Shown here: in pieces, positions 21,446 to 32,272 of the stretch
Layout: the number at the start of each line of letters is the position of its first letter
Numbering within the stretch: the first letter of the stretch is position 1
Assembly (NCBI RefSeq): GCF_040954645.1
Contig: NC_092805.1
Coordinates: 17,510,741 to 17,574,740, forward strand
Direction: 5' to 3'
Origin: Diabrotica undecimpunctata
Lineage: Eukaryota > Arthropoda > Insecta > Coleoptera > Chrysomelidae
DNA length: 64,000 bases
The notes under the pieces: model-generated
Seen by the model: only the letters and a program-made list of their open reading frames with translations
The model's database searches: none
What the model was told of the DNA's origin: nothing
Made by a program: the position numbers and the translations under genes

Positions 21446-21983
21446 TTACTGACTTACCAATACTGGTATTTTCCTTTTAATAACTTCCTCTTTCAATATG
21501 GGTAACCAGATCCTACTACATTCTGCCGAGGAATTCGCGACACAATTGGTCTCATTTAGCATAATTAGAGCCGCTTCTTTGATTTTTCTCTTTTTACCAT
21601 CCGTTTCTTTTAGGACTATATTTGAATCATTCCATTGAACCCTATGTTCATTATCCCATACGTGTTTACATATTTGAGATCTATCAAATTCTTCATTTTT
21701 AATATAGGATTGATGTTCACTTATTCTAACATTTAATGGCCTTGATGTTTCACCTAAATAAAACTGATCGCATTCACAAGGTATTTTATAAATGCAATTT
21801 CTTTCTTGTTCATTGTTAGGTTTGGTTTTTAACAAAATAGATCTCAACGTGTTTGTTGTTTTGAATGTTGTTGAAATGTTGAATTTATTTACTATCCTTT
21901 TAAGCTTTTCCGATAACCCTTTTATGTATGGTATTGTTATTTTCCTCGTATTATTCCTTGTATATGCTGTATCTATAAGGTGT
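21446..21983 (-). pseudogene. Penelope-like element C-terminal fragment with GIY-YIG endonuclease
   Basis: The minus-strand frame is open from about 21983 to the stop at 21446, although the first in-frame start-like codon is a TTG at 21847. The upstream part (YIKGLSEKLKRIVNKFNI, then NTLRSILLKTKP) is the Penelope linker that follows the RT. The downstream part is the GIY-YIG nuclease: CIYKIPCECDQFYLGETSR with the following NVRISEHQ, then ICKHVWDNEHRVQW and KRKIKEAALIM. In full Penelope-like elements this endonuclease nicks target DNA to prime reverse transcription. The RT itself is missing, the sequence being replaced at 21983 by an unrelated LINE in opposite orientation. GIY-YIG residues appear present, but the fragment has no RT and no proper start. 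Confidence 0.8.
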
Positions 21984-22912
<929 letters not shown>

Positions 22913-23179
22913 TTGTCAATTTTGAAATGTTATATTAACAAAGGCAAGGCTAGGGATCTTGACTGTTATGATCATATCATACAAAATAAAGTATTTGAAA
23001 GCTTGAATGTCAGAACTGACAATCAGCTAGTGAGATTTAAGGAAAAGTTTTGTAGATGCCAGCATAAATGTTATGATATAATAAAAGAAGTTGAAGAAGA
23101 AACCAATAATTTAAAAGTAGAATACGGAAGAATCAATTTTGTAGTATTAGTGCATGGTAAATTTGGCTTAAGTTGCTGA
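22913..23179 (+). other. Unidentified 88-codon open frame
   Basis: Charged and Cys-containing (FKEKFCRCQHKCYDIIKEVE). It has no family I can name, no splice or promoter evidence, and lies among Penelope fragments. It may be antisense to or part of one. Confidence 0.2.
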
Positions 23180-23184
23180 TATCA

Positions 23185-23290
23185 GATATTAAGGTTACGT
23201 TCACTACAGAGAATTCTAACATCATCAAAATTCACAGTATGTTTGGTGTTGATTGCATGTTCTGCAAGGGCACAAGTATGTTTAGAAACT
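23185..23290 (-). pseudogene. Second Penelope-like GIY-YIG fragment
   Basis: The minus-strand read SKHTCALAEHAINTKHTVNF followed by DDVRILCSERN matches the part of the Penelope endonuclease domain just after the GIY-YIG core ('S-A-A-H-...-H-I-F-...-I-L'). About 35 codons only, with no further intact frame. Confidence 0.5.
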
Positions 23291-23382
23291 TCAAATTATT
23301 TTTCGACCGTACTGTTTTAAATATTGATTTATAGTATCAGCAATCGGTCAGGAAATAAAACTCTATTTGTTCAGTCTCAATA

Positions 23383-23410
23383 TTTCGTCACGATTTTGTG
23401 ACTTCTTCAG
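23383..23410 (-). ncRNA. Hammerhead-ribozyme-like core (left arm)
   Basis: Minus strand: CTGAAGA, A, GTCAC-AAAATC-GTGAC, GAAA. A perfect match to the CUGANGA ... GAAA core with a 5-bp stem II. Confidence 0.55.
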
Positions 23411-23649
23411 GAGAAAACTGTAAATTTATTAGAATAATTAATTATTATATGTAAACAAAGTGAATATTTTAATACTTACAACTATAAGAATAAAAATTTA
23501 AATTTTTTTAGCATATCTAAATAAATGACATATTTGTTTGATTTTATTTAGGAGTTATGGTAACCGCAATATTTTATAGAGTGAATTCCCATTGTACAAT
23601 TTTTAGTGAGTAGGTTAATAGTATATTACTTTATGAGGCGGAGAAGCAT

Positions 23650-23724
23650 GACTTTTCTTGACGCGCCCGATATTACGCGCCGAACGAAGTGAGGCGCGTA
23701 ATAGAGGGCAAGTCAAGAAAAGTC
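23650..23724. repeat. Strong hairpin in the element core
   Basis: GACTTTTCTTGAC ... GCCC ... TATTACGCGCC (23650-23681) pairs with GGCGCGTAATA ... GGGC ... GTCAAGAAAAGTC (23693-23724) around an 11-nt loop, with about 28 of 32 positions paired. It is locally GC-rich against AT-rich surroundings. Confidence 0.85.
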
Positions 23725-23847
23725 ACTTCTTTGCCGAATAAAGTATACTATTTTTTCTTCAAACGTAGCAATTTTCAACCATAAATAGTACAATTCATAC
23801 GCTATTTTTACTCGAAATTAACTGTGACAACTATCAAAGTCGTCTAG

Positions 23848-24186
23848 ATGTTAGAAATTAAAATAATTAAGTCGTCGGTGGGATTTGCGTCTCCCCGGTT
23901 ACAGTTGTTTGACAGTTGTTTGCAATTACTAAAGACAGCTTATTGTTGTTGCAACCGCAAGCGCAAATTTAGTGCGAAAATGGAAAACCTAAACGAAATT
24001 GAGTCCGCGACTAATGATGCAGTAGCACGTTGGAATGATTGCTGAAAGTTGTTCTCGATCATCAGTATCATCAACAATTACCAATGCGTATCAAGAGTCG
24101 GGAACATTTTTGCACGGTTTCAATTTTGAAAATGCCTCATTAACTAATTGTACTTTTAATATTACTATAAATAAAAATGATGTTTA
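23848..24186 (+). pseudogene. Short coding remnants in the core of the inverted-repeat element
   Basis: One frame reads MENLNEIESATNDAVARWND and stops at 24043-24045. An adjacent frame continues VGMIAESCSRSSVSSTITNA and ends in FNFENASLTNCTFNITINKN before a TAA at 24185. A terminal 'F-N-C-T-F-N' stretch recalls C-termini of some Crypton-type tyrosine recombinases and related predicted proteins. That resemblance is weak. It may be a captured or degenerate gene tail. Confidence 0.25.
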
Positions 24187-24580
24187 ATTGTTGTTAATGA
24201 CATTTGTATTGTTGGTTTGTGACATGTTTCATATTGTTGCCATGACAACATTTTTCCTTCCGCCGTAAAGAAATGGGAAAAAAAACTGCTGCCGGCGGAG
24301 ACATCAAACTCTGACAGGATCAAGTTAGATAAGTAATGTCATCATTATTTGACGTTTGAAGAAAAAATAAATTTAACCTACTCACTAAAAATTGTACGAT
24401 GGGAATTCACTCTATAAAATATTGCGGTTACCATAACTCCTAAATAAAATCAAACAAATATATCATTTATTTAGATATGCTAAAAAAATTTAAATTTTTA
24501 TTCTTACAGTTGTAAGTATTAAAATATTCACTTTGTTTACATATAATAATTAATTATTCTAATAAATTTACAGTTTTCTC

Positions 24581-24608
24581 CTGAAGAAGTCACAAAATCG
24601 TGACGAAA
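24581..24608 (+). ncRNA. Hammerhead-ribozyme-like core (right arm)
   Basis: Plus strand: CTGAAGA at 24581, perfect 5-bp stem II, GAAA at 24605-24608. Identical in core to the left arm. Confidence 0.55.
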
Positions 24609-24664
24609 TATTGAGACTGAACAAATAGAGTTTTATTTCCTGACCGATTGCTGATACTATAAAT

Positions 24665-24667
<3 letters not shown>

Positions 24668-24726
<59 letters not shown>
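24668..24726. repeat. (TA)n microsatellite abutting the inverted-repeat element
   Basis: About 59 bp of TA repeats immediately at the right end of the long-inverted-repeat element. Confidence 0.95.
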
Positions 24727-24730
<4 letters not shown>

Positions 24731-24889
24731 AAGGTAAAAGATATCGGCATAGCTCGCAACAAAGAAAAAAAAATATAATAAAACATGTGCATAAGATGGA
24801 AGGCAACCGTATATACGTATTTCTGACTATTGGTCGTCTTCAGTACGGTGCAGCCAAGTTAGAAAAGGAGCATATTAACTTGGGAAAGG

Positions 24890-24894
<5 letters not shown>

Positions 24895-24981
<87 letters not shown>
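24895..24981. repeat. (TA)n microsatellite
   Basis: About 87 bp of TA repeats. Open frames through it are artefacts. Confidence 0.96.
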
Positions 24982-24987
<6 letters not shown>

Positions 24988-25639
24988 GACAAAATTTTAT
25001 TAGATTCTACTAATAAAATTATTTTTAAAAGTAAAATTGTAAAATTCATGTTTAATATAATGTAGTGCTTTATAAACAAAAATATCTGGTATTTCGCAAA
25101 AATATCAGATATTTTTACATTTTGTAAGATCTGTACTATATTATTACAAAAATAAAGACTATCCTCGGTGGTATATATTCCAAAACCCATACTACGTAAT
25201 ACTGTTCACATTCCCAACTTGGTAATATAATTCTAGCCATTTTCAGCCGGGATAGTTGGTATTTTTCCAATTTAATATATCCGACACTGTAGAAATTCCT
25301 TTACTTTTTTGTAATATATTACAACATATATTTTAAATCGATATTAATTATATTTAGAGATTTTTTAATAAAAGATAATAAAAGTCGCTACGCGAAATGT
25401 TAGAAATTTATAAAAGTGCAAAAAAATTCTAGAAAATAATTAAACAGAATGGAATAGGACGTACAGGAAACGAATGTTGTAAGATGTAAAGGGGTTGAAT
25501 GTAGAACAATAGCTAAATAAAACCACAAGTACTAAAATAGTTTAATATCCTTAATAGTACAATATTAGAACGTTGTACGGCAATCGAGTTATTGTGTGTA
25601 AGAATGTAGAAGTAGGTAAATAAGAAATAATGAAGGAAG
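24982..25639. other. Unassigned AT-rich stretch
   Basis: No supported feature. The local string ATCTGGTATTTCGCAAAAATATCAGATATTT contains an imperfect inverted pair only. Confidence 0.3.
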
Positions 25640-27180
25640 TAATGTGATTAAATTTGCAATAACATGGAATTTGGCTGTGATTGATACGCTCTTACCTACG
25701 CTGAAGAAAGAAAGTCAGCTAGATTTTGTGCTGTGTAGAAAAAGCCAGCTAAAAAAGGTTACTATTTGTAAATTATTAAAGGGTGAGTTTGTAGGTAGTC
25801 AACACCAACCGGGTATAGTGGATACGAAGATAAAAGTGATGTGGAAAAGACAACAAGTAGGAAATCAGGAAATGGTAGAAGTTAAAGGATGAGGATTTGG
25901 CAAAAGTCTTCAAGAGTAGAGTGTTGAAAGAGTTCGGGGAAAAACATACGGTAAATGATTGGTGGAAAGCCAACAGCAAAGTTGTGGTACTACTCCTTGG
26001 AATAAGAAAACTTGGTGGTGGAACGATATAGTAAAAGAAGGTTAGCGAAAAGAAAATAGCTAGAAAGAGGTATGAGAGGTCTTAAAGAGAGAAAGATCAG
26101 GAAACGTACAAAGCAACATATAAGGCAGCAGGGCGCGCTATAGGAACGATCGTCTGTAAAGCTATGTGAAGAGCTTGAAACATCCGAGAGGATGAAAAAG
26201 TTCTACAACATTGCTAAAAAAAAGGCCAAGTCATCAAAGGACTTGACTTACATATAGCAGAGTAAGAGTACGGATAAAACAGTGTTAAGACCTTAAATTT
26301 TAAAATGTTAAGATGTTAAAATTAAGCAACGATTGTATTAGTACTTTCGAAATGAAGAACACCAGTGGGAAAATAGGGAATGCAGGACCCCAAATGAGTA
26401 TGTATTACCGGATATAACGAGAGATGATGTAGACAAGGCTTTAATAGTACAGTCGTAAGGCCTTATTTAATAACTGTGGAGGTTTGGAAGGCTCTAGGAG
26501 ATAAAAGGGTTGATTCGTTATGGGAAATGATGAGTAGAATCAAAATACATGGAAGGAGAGTGTGATGGGATCATAAGATGTTATGAAGATTCTATAGAAG
26601 AGAGATATCGATAATGGAAGAACAATTTGGGTTTGTACCAGGAAGGAGGATAACGTATTTCTTGTTTTCTTTTTTGAGAGAGTTGATAAAGAAATACTGT
26701 GAGAAGAAAAGAAAGCTACATTTGGTATTTATAGATCTTGTGTTCAGACGTTTTCCTAAAGAAGGTAAAATTTGGTAGTGGCGGCAAGAGTGCGCGGGCA
26801 GTTATCCCACGGAATGAACAGCAACGAACGAGATATGTGTGTGTATGTGTTGCGAATTCCTTAATAGCAATCGATTAACACACATGTTGGTTTTAATTGT
26901 TGGATGTTGTAAAGTCATTTTATGTATTGCAATAAAATTAAATAGTACAAGTTGGTTTAATTACATTTATAGTGAAAAAATAGCGAGAAGAAATCCCCAA
27001 CATCTTAAGAACAATTTATTTATACATATTGGGGATCTTGTGGTACGACACAGTTCCTAGATAAGAGCCATGGAGATGTATAAAAGAGGCATGAGCTCCT
27101 GAGAAGTACTTAAGACTCGTGAAGGATATGTAAGACGGAGCGTATACCAAAGTAAGGACTTGGTAATTGGTTTCTTAATA
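25640..27180 (+). pseudogene. RTE-type LINE relic (endonuclease end and RT start), interrupted
   Basis: The endonuclease C-terminus reads QLDFVLCRKSQLKKVTICKL then KGEFVGSQHQ, characteristic of RTE-clade LINEs. A long linker with stops follows, then EEQFGFVPGRR, KLHLVFIDLV (RT motif A start) and, after an insertion at 26743-27033, further RT-like words such as KRGMS and VKDM. Multiple in-frame stops and frameshifts (for example 25890, 26036, 26277, 26455) make it non-functional. The catalytic YADD region is absent. Confidence 0.6.
26743..27033. mobile_element. About 290-bp insertion flanked by a 9-bp direct repeat
   Basis: The RT relic is interrupted between two copies of GATCTTGTG (26734-26742 and 27034-27042). 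The insert starts TTCAGACGTTTTCCTAAAG, has a GC-rich portion near 26780-26820, and ends with ATCCCCAA ... TTGGGGAT inverted words near its 3' edge. Non-coding. It could be a SINE or a small solo LTR; the identity is unknown. Confidence 0.55.
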
Positions 27181-27218
27181 TTGTTCTGAAGCTATTTTTT
27201 CTTGTGGCATTTTAAAGT

Positions 27219-27335
27219 AATTACTATTTAAATGGGAATAAGCCACAATTAAAGGTTAAAGTACGTGTATTGACGTTTCAATTTCCACTTCGGAAATCGT
27301 TCTCAAAATACAAACATTAGTAAATTAAACAATTT
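27219..27335 (-). repeat. Dispersed Penelope-type terminal sequence, copy 2
   Basis: Matches 20878-20990 with only a few substitutions, over more than 100 bp in the same orientation. It includes the degenerate hammerhead-like segment at 27276-27306. Confidence 0.8.
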
Positions 27336-27344
27336 TTTTAAGGT

Positions 27345-27855
27345 TAAAAAAATTTCTTTGTATGCTCTCTACGCAGATTTTCGTAGTAGGTAACTAAAGT
27401 TTCTTTTGAAATATGAGCTCTAGGTCTTTTAATATTGTTTGCCACTTTTTAAGTAATTTTTCCTTTATGCCATCTCAGTAATAAATTTACCTAGTCAGTT
27501 CCAGGTAAATTGTTTTTGAAAAGAGGCACTTGCCAACCCTGGTTATCCAAAACACTTTTGGCTAAATATTTTATATCTCGCAAGTCAAGGGGAAATCCCC
27601 ACTTACCGCATATTGCAGCACCTGTATAATGGTTTTTGCCTTGTTCGCGAAAAATACAGTCTACCCACCATTTTTTCTTTAATGTCGGCCATTATAGCGG
27701 TTATTAAGGGTTCCAAAGAGAATTTTATATTCTTCGGCAGCGCGACGTAACGACCATCCTTCTTCAAGAACTTTCTGTAGGATATTTTTAACCCTTACTT
27801 GGTCACAGTCCTTATGTGGACGAGCACCAAGTTTTTTTATATAACTTCGAATCAT
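27345..27855 (-). pseudogene. Second pogo/Tigger-like transposase N-terminal remnant
   Basis: The minus strand starts with an ATG at 27855: MIRSYIKKLGARPHKDCDQV, then ILQKVLEEGWSLRRAAEEYK (psq-type HTH), followed after frameshifts by TVFFANKAK, GDFPLT, LAKSVLDNQGWQVPLFKNN, PGTDWVN, VANNIKRPRAHISKETL and YYENLR. This is the ordered N-terminal DNA-binding part of a pogo/Tigger transposase. The catalytic domain is not present: the sequence is cut by the dispersed repeat at 27219-27335. It is a different subfamily from the intact element at 11.8-14.8 kb. Confidence 0.65.
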
Positions 27856-28867
27856 TTTTTCTGAATAGAAAGTACTAATTTAAGATTTCTTCAGAGAAAA
27901 TGTTATCAAATTCGCCCCCGGTGGAGATAAATTTCGCCCCACGGACCTGATTAAATTAGCCTGTTTGTGAATTTTTAAGTTTCCCGCCTAAATTATGATA
28001 CCCTGAAAAATAGCATGTTTACGTGTTGACAGAGAACTATTAAGTAAGGTAATTAGTTAAAATCGCACATTTTTTTGTAGTTTTTTTCGGGCACCGGAAA
28101 GTTAGGAAGCTAAAGAAACTTATCAAAAATATAGCCATAATTAAAAAAAGCTTTTTTTCATAAAAATATACTTATTTCAACTAAACAATCACAGGTTTCA
28201 CGCTAGTGTTTACTAACTAAAGCGACGTTGTCAACCGTTTGTTAAGCTTCTTAGATCTCAGGGAAAATTAAAATATTCAGAAATATTCGCAATTATCAAT
28301 TTTACCCTTTGGATCAATTTCACCCCATTTTACAAAAAGTCCTTCCAAAATTTAATCTTTTTATAAAAATTAATGGGAAAATCCCAGTAGTTGGCTGTAT
28401 TTCATCGTTTAAAAAACTTATACAGAAGTAAAACACTTCACATTTGTATTTAGATATAAAACATGTAATTAAAACTTTTTTAAAAAGTGTCGTCAAAATT
28501 TATACAGGAGCATAACGTGACTTTTTCAATCTAGATCAGATCATCCTGAGTGCCTTCTTTTGTAATTGAAGATAACACTAAAATTGTAGCTGTGACATCA
28601 ATATATAATTTTACATTGTTCCAAATTTAAATTCTAATGTGACTCTAGGTCGATGACATTGGATAAAAATTTAATACTTAAAGAGCAACATGTTTCTTTG
28701 CTCGACTTGAACACGTGGTTCTTGTCAGTTAAAACGACACAGACCAACTGACTGAGGTGCCAGGAAATATAATTCAAGAAGACAGCATTAACATGACGAG
28801 GTATGGGTATGTTCAGAGACTAATGTAATTTTTAAAGTTAATATAAATTTTTTTGTAATAATACCTT
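27856..28867. other. Probable non-coding flank of the second pogo-like element; otherwise unassigned
   Basis: Contains repeated words such as AATTTCGCCCC and AATTTCACCCC (27901-27945 and 28299-28335), possibly subterminal repeats of the pogo remnant, and one arm (28410-28480) of an inverted repeat shared with 31881-31960. No gene seen. Confidence 0.35.
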
Positions 28868-29361
28868 CTTCTTCTTCTTCGTCTAGCCATTCACGTTCAC
28901 ATCTAAACATAAGCCTCTTCAAGTCTTCCTTTCCATTGTTTTTTATTGTACGCTACTTGTAGCCAATTTTTCCCTGCAGTCCTTTTCAGATCATCTGTCC
29001 ATCTCATAGGAGGTCTGCCTCTGGGTCTTTTGTGTTTCAGCGTATTCCCATTTCAACTTTAATGATTTTTGCACCACATCGGTGACTTTGGTTTTCTGTC
29101 TTATCCATGTGTTTTTGTTTTCTTGTCCTTAAGTGATATACCTAGCATTGCTCTGTCTATCGCGTGTTGAGTGACTCTAAGTATATTCATATTCTTTCTT
29201 GTGATTGTCCATGTTTGTGCCGCATAAGTTAATATCGGAATAATGCATGCATCAAAAACTTTAGATCTAAGATGTAATTAAATTTGTTGATTTCTGAGTA
29301 TATAGTTCAGTTTACCGAATGCTGCCCAAGCTAACTTTCTTCTTCTTTTTATTTCTTCAGT

Positions 29362-30361
29362 TTAAATTTCTCTATTTAGTATTATTTTTTGTCCTAAGTA
29401 TATATATTCTTCAACTTTTTCTATAACTTTATCGTTTATTATTGTCACGGTGTCTTCGGAGTGCATGACTTTTGTTTTGTTTAAATTCATTTTCAGTCCT
29501 ATTTTAGAAGATTCGGTATGTAGTTCTAAAAGCATGGTTTGCATTTCTTGTAGGTCAGTAGCTATCAGCATTATGTCATCTGCAAATCGTAGATTACTGA
29601 GGTAGCGGCCATTGATGTTTATTCCCTTATATTTCCAATTTAAGTTTTTAAAAACGTCCTCCAAAACTAAGGTGAACAGTTTGGGTGATAAAGTATCTCC
29701 CTGTTTGACTCCCCTGTTTAATGGTACAGGGTTCGTGTGTTCATTTTCATTTAGGTAGTATGTAGCTGTAGCTTGGTTCATAGTTTCTTTTATTAAGTTA
29801 ATATTGCTGTCTATTCTACAATTTTGCATTGCGTTTATTACGGCCGTGTGTTCTATGGTATCGAAAGCTTTTTCGTAGTCTACAAATGCTAGGAAAACTG
29901 GAAACTTGTATTCGTTACATTTTTCTATTAATATTTTTGTGGTTAACAGGTGATCGGAAGTTGAATAGCCTTTTCTAAAACCTGCCTGTTCATATGGTTG
30001 GTATTCGTCTAATTTCCTTGTTAGTTGAGTAGTTATGACTTTGGTGAGTATTTTAAACAGGTGTGACAGTAGGCTGATGGGTCTGTAGTTTTCCAATTTT
30101 CGACTATCACCTTTCTTGTGTAATAAGATTACTTTAGAGTTGTTCCAGCTCTTAGGGACTTTGCCCTGATGTAAACAACTGTCCACAAACAATTTCAATT
30201 AGTTCCTTACCTCCTTCTAATATCATATCTGTGGTAATACTATCTTCTCCTGCAGCTTTATTTCTCTTCATGTTTTCCAATGCTATAGTTACCTCTAAAA
30301 TTGTTACTTTTGGCATTATTTCTAATCCAACATTTTTTATTAATTTCCGTGCTGGTCTCAT
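29362..30361 (-). pseudogene. LINE reverse transcriptase
   Basis: The N-terminal lead-in (NMKRNKAAGEDSITTDMI) is in one frame and the main RT in another, so a frameshift near 30160-30200 breaks it. The main frame has SWNNSKVILLHKKGDSRK, NYRPISLLSHLFKI, EQAGFRKGYSTSDHL, motif A AFVDYEKAFDTIEH, motif B RGVKQGDTLSPKLFTLVLE, motif C LRFADDIMLIA and EEYIYLGQKI. It stops at 29362-29364. Downstream minus-strand sequence still encodes RRRKLAWAAFGKLNYIL, LTYAAQTWT and RPRGRPPMRWTDDLKR, so the C-terminus has been severed by the stop and further frameshifts. Catalytic Asps are present. Confidence 0.75.
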
Positions 30362-30534
30362 CTCATCATCTTGTTGATGTGTTCTGTGTAAAATTATTCT
30401 ATTCGTGTCAGTATGTTTTCTCTAGTTGTGGTTGATTTTTCGTCGTTTCCCATTAATAATATCATCTGACGTCGTCCTAGTGTTGGTCTGAGGCATTTCA
30501 TACTCTTATTTATTTTTTTCAATAGTTGTTGTTA

Positions 30535-31761
30535 TTAATTTTTTGTTTTCTTTTCTTTTTGTTGTCTGATTCCTTTTCTAATCTGCCTATTAAGTTCTCT
30601 ATATTCGTCGGTTCCCCTTTTGTTAGATTTATTTAAGATCTTTCTTCTTTTTATTTGTTGTAATATTTCTTTGTCTAATTCATTGTATGTTGTTTTTGGT
30701 TTTTTCAGTTGCAGAAGGCTTTTATTCACTGTTTCGGTAATAAGGTTATTCAAATCATCAATATCATTGGCGTTTATCTGCTGCATGCTAACTTGATTTA
30801 ATGCATGCGCTATCTTTTTATTAAATTCATTATTTTTGATTTCTTCAGATGTCCATTTGTATCTTTTTTCATGTATTCTTTTTTTTTCTAGTTTTTTGTT
30901 AATTATTAGTTTTGTTCTTATTAGTCTATGATCGCTTCCTAGGTCAAACTGATTTAATACTGATACGTCTTCTACTAGGTTTCTATTCTTCGTTAAGATA
31001 TAATCTATTTCATTCTTTGTCTTTTTATCGGGGCTTATCCATGTCCATTTTCTGCTTGGTTTTTTATTGAAAAAGGAGTTCATTGAGTACATGTTATGTT
31101 CATTCATGAAATTGAGAAGCATTTCCCCTCTATCGTTTCTTTTCCCGTAGCCATAGTTACCAATTAAATGTTCGTAATCTTCCTCTTTTTTGCCCAATTT
31201 AGCATTTAAATCTCCTAATAGTATTTCGTAATTTGCTTTATTTGTATCTATAGCTGTTCTTATTTCATCATAAAATATTTCTACTTCTTCATCGTCGTGG
31301 CTTTTGGTCGGAGCGTACACTTGGATCACTTTCAGAGTGGTTCTTTTATTAATCCTGATGATGAGATATGCTACTCTGTCTGATATGGGCTTGAATTCTT
31401 CGATACACTGTGTGAGGCTTTGTTTTACCAAGAATCCCACTCCCGTGTATTCGCCACCTTTATGCATAAAATGTGTGCCATTTTTTAGTATTATATACTC
31501 ATCACTTTTTCTTCTGGTCTCGCATATACCAAGGATATCCCATTTTATATCCTTTAGTTCACTTTCTATTTCTGGGAATCTATTGTCGTCCGTCAGTGTT
31601 CGAATATTGTAGGAGCATAGCCAAATTGTCATCTTGTGGCAGCCGGGTCTTACCCAGGGATTCTTAGCACCCCCCCTTCCGTTAGTTGTTTTATCGCTGC
31701 CGTGATCAAGTCTCTGGGAAGTGCTGGGCACTGGGGGCCTTTTCTTTTTTGTCCTGTACAT
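30535..31761 (-). CDS. LINE apurinic-type endonuclease (craniofacial development protein 2-like)
   Basis: 408 codons without a stop. The protein belongs to the exonuclease-endonuclease-phosphatase fold used by LINEs to nick the target before reverse transcription. Motifs in order: LCSYNIRTL (about residue 48), GICETRR with the catalytic Glu (about 78), VIQVYAPT, LLGDLNAKLG (Asp/Asn), KWTWISPD ... NEIDYIL, and LGSDHRLI (Asp-His pair). A charged linker follows (KSLLQLKKPKTTY) that normally leads into the RT, but the frame ends at 30535 with no RT fused, because of a frameshift or deletion upstream of 30361. Likely dead as part of a broken element, though the endonuclease itself looks complete. 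Confidence 0.8.
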   Translation of the reverse strand: MYRTKKKRPPVPSTSQRLDHGSDKTTNGRGGAKNPWVRPGCHKMTIWLCSYNIRTLTDDNRFPEIESELKDIKWDILGICETRRKSDEYIILKNGTHFMHKGGEYTGVGFLVKQSLTQCIEEFKPISDRVAYLIIRINKRTTLKVIQVYAPTKSHDDEEVEIFYDEIRTAIDTNKANYEILLGDLNAKLGKKEEDYEHLIGNYGYGKRNDRGEMLLNFMNEHNMYSMNSFFNKKPSRKWTWISPDKKTKNEIDYILTKNRNLVEDVSVLNQFDLGSDHRLIRTKLIINKKLEKKRIHEKRYKWTSEEIKNNEFNKKIAHALNQVSMQQINANDIDDLNNLITETVNKSLLQLKKPKTTYNELDKEILQQIKRRKILNKSNKRGTDEYRELNRQIRKGIRQQKEKKTKN

Positions 31762-31762
31762 T

Positions 31763-32272
31763 GACTTGAAGGTTTGGACCTAATATCTTATTAATGAAAA
31801 CCTTTAGTTAGAATTAAATTTATTTAAACGATAATATTTAATTAATTTTATTTATTTATTTAAATGATAATATCTAAGACTTTTAAAAAAAAAAATTTAA
31901 TTATATGTTTTATACCTAAATGCAAATGTGAAGTGTTTTACTTCTGTATAAGTTTTTTAATACAGTAGATATTTAGGATGAGCATATTATGTTCATCTTA
32001 GAGAGTGTAATCCGAATGGTTTAAATTAGCATTCCCCATTTTATATTCCACTGTTCCATACTAATGCATGATACGTTGTTCACCTACAGATTAGGATGTT
32101 TTATTTACGAAACGGTAACCATTTTCCTAAAACCATCCTGTTCAGTGAATCAAAAATAAAAATTCACATAAACAAATTTAGAACTTTACCACACATCCTT
32201 TTAAAAAATATTCCGCGAAGAATGCTCGTACTGCCGAAAATAAATAAAGTTTAATAAAGCCCTAAATTCCAG
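31763..32272. other. AT-rich upstream intron sequence
   Basis: Presumed intron before the CUB exon. Contains the right arm (31881-31960) of an inverted repeat that brackets the LINE. The last bases CCTAAATTCCAG form the acceptor of the exon at 32273. Confidence 0.4.

Larger units (their letters stand above)
23321..24670. mobile_element. Long-inverted-repeat element with hammerhead-like cores in both arms
   Basis: Left arm 23321-23618 and right arm 24373-24670 are inverted repeats of about 298 bp differing at only a few positions. The 754-bp centre contains a strong hairpin (23650-23724) and short reading frames. Each arm carries CUGAAGA, a perfect GUCAC/GUGAC stem and GAAA. The right edge runs straight into (TA)n. 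No clear flanking direct repeat was found, partly because the right flank is (TA)n. It differs in sequence from the foldback elements at 17.8 and 35.5 kb but has the same architecture. Confidence 0.85.
28868..31762 (-). mobile_element. Non-LTR retrotransposon with endonuclease and RT, near full length
   Basis: A minus-strand LINE that reads endonuclease (31761-30535), RT (30361-29362) and an RT C-terminal/3' end (29361-28868) in the expected order, ending in GAAGAAGAAGAAGAAGG as its 3' tail. Frames are broken between endonuclease and RT (about 30362-30534), near 30160-30200 and after 29362. It is about 2.9 kb. Closest relatives in the window are the copies at 33230-34384 and 63031-64000. Confidence 0.8.
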
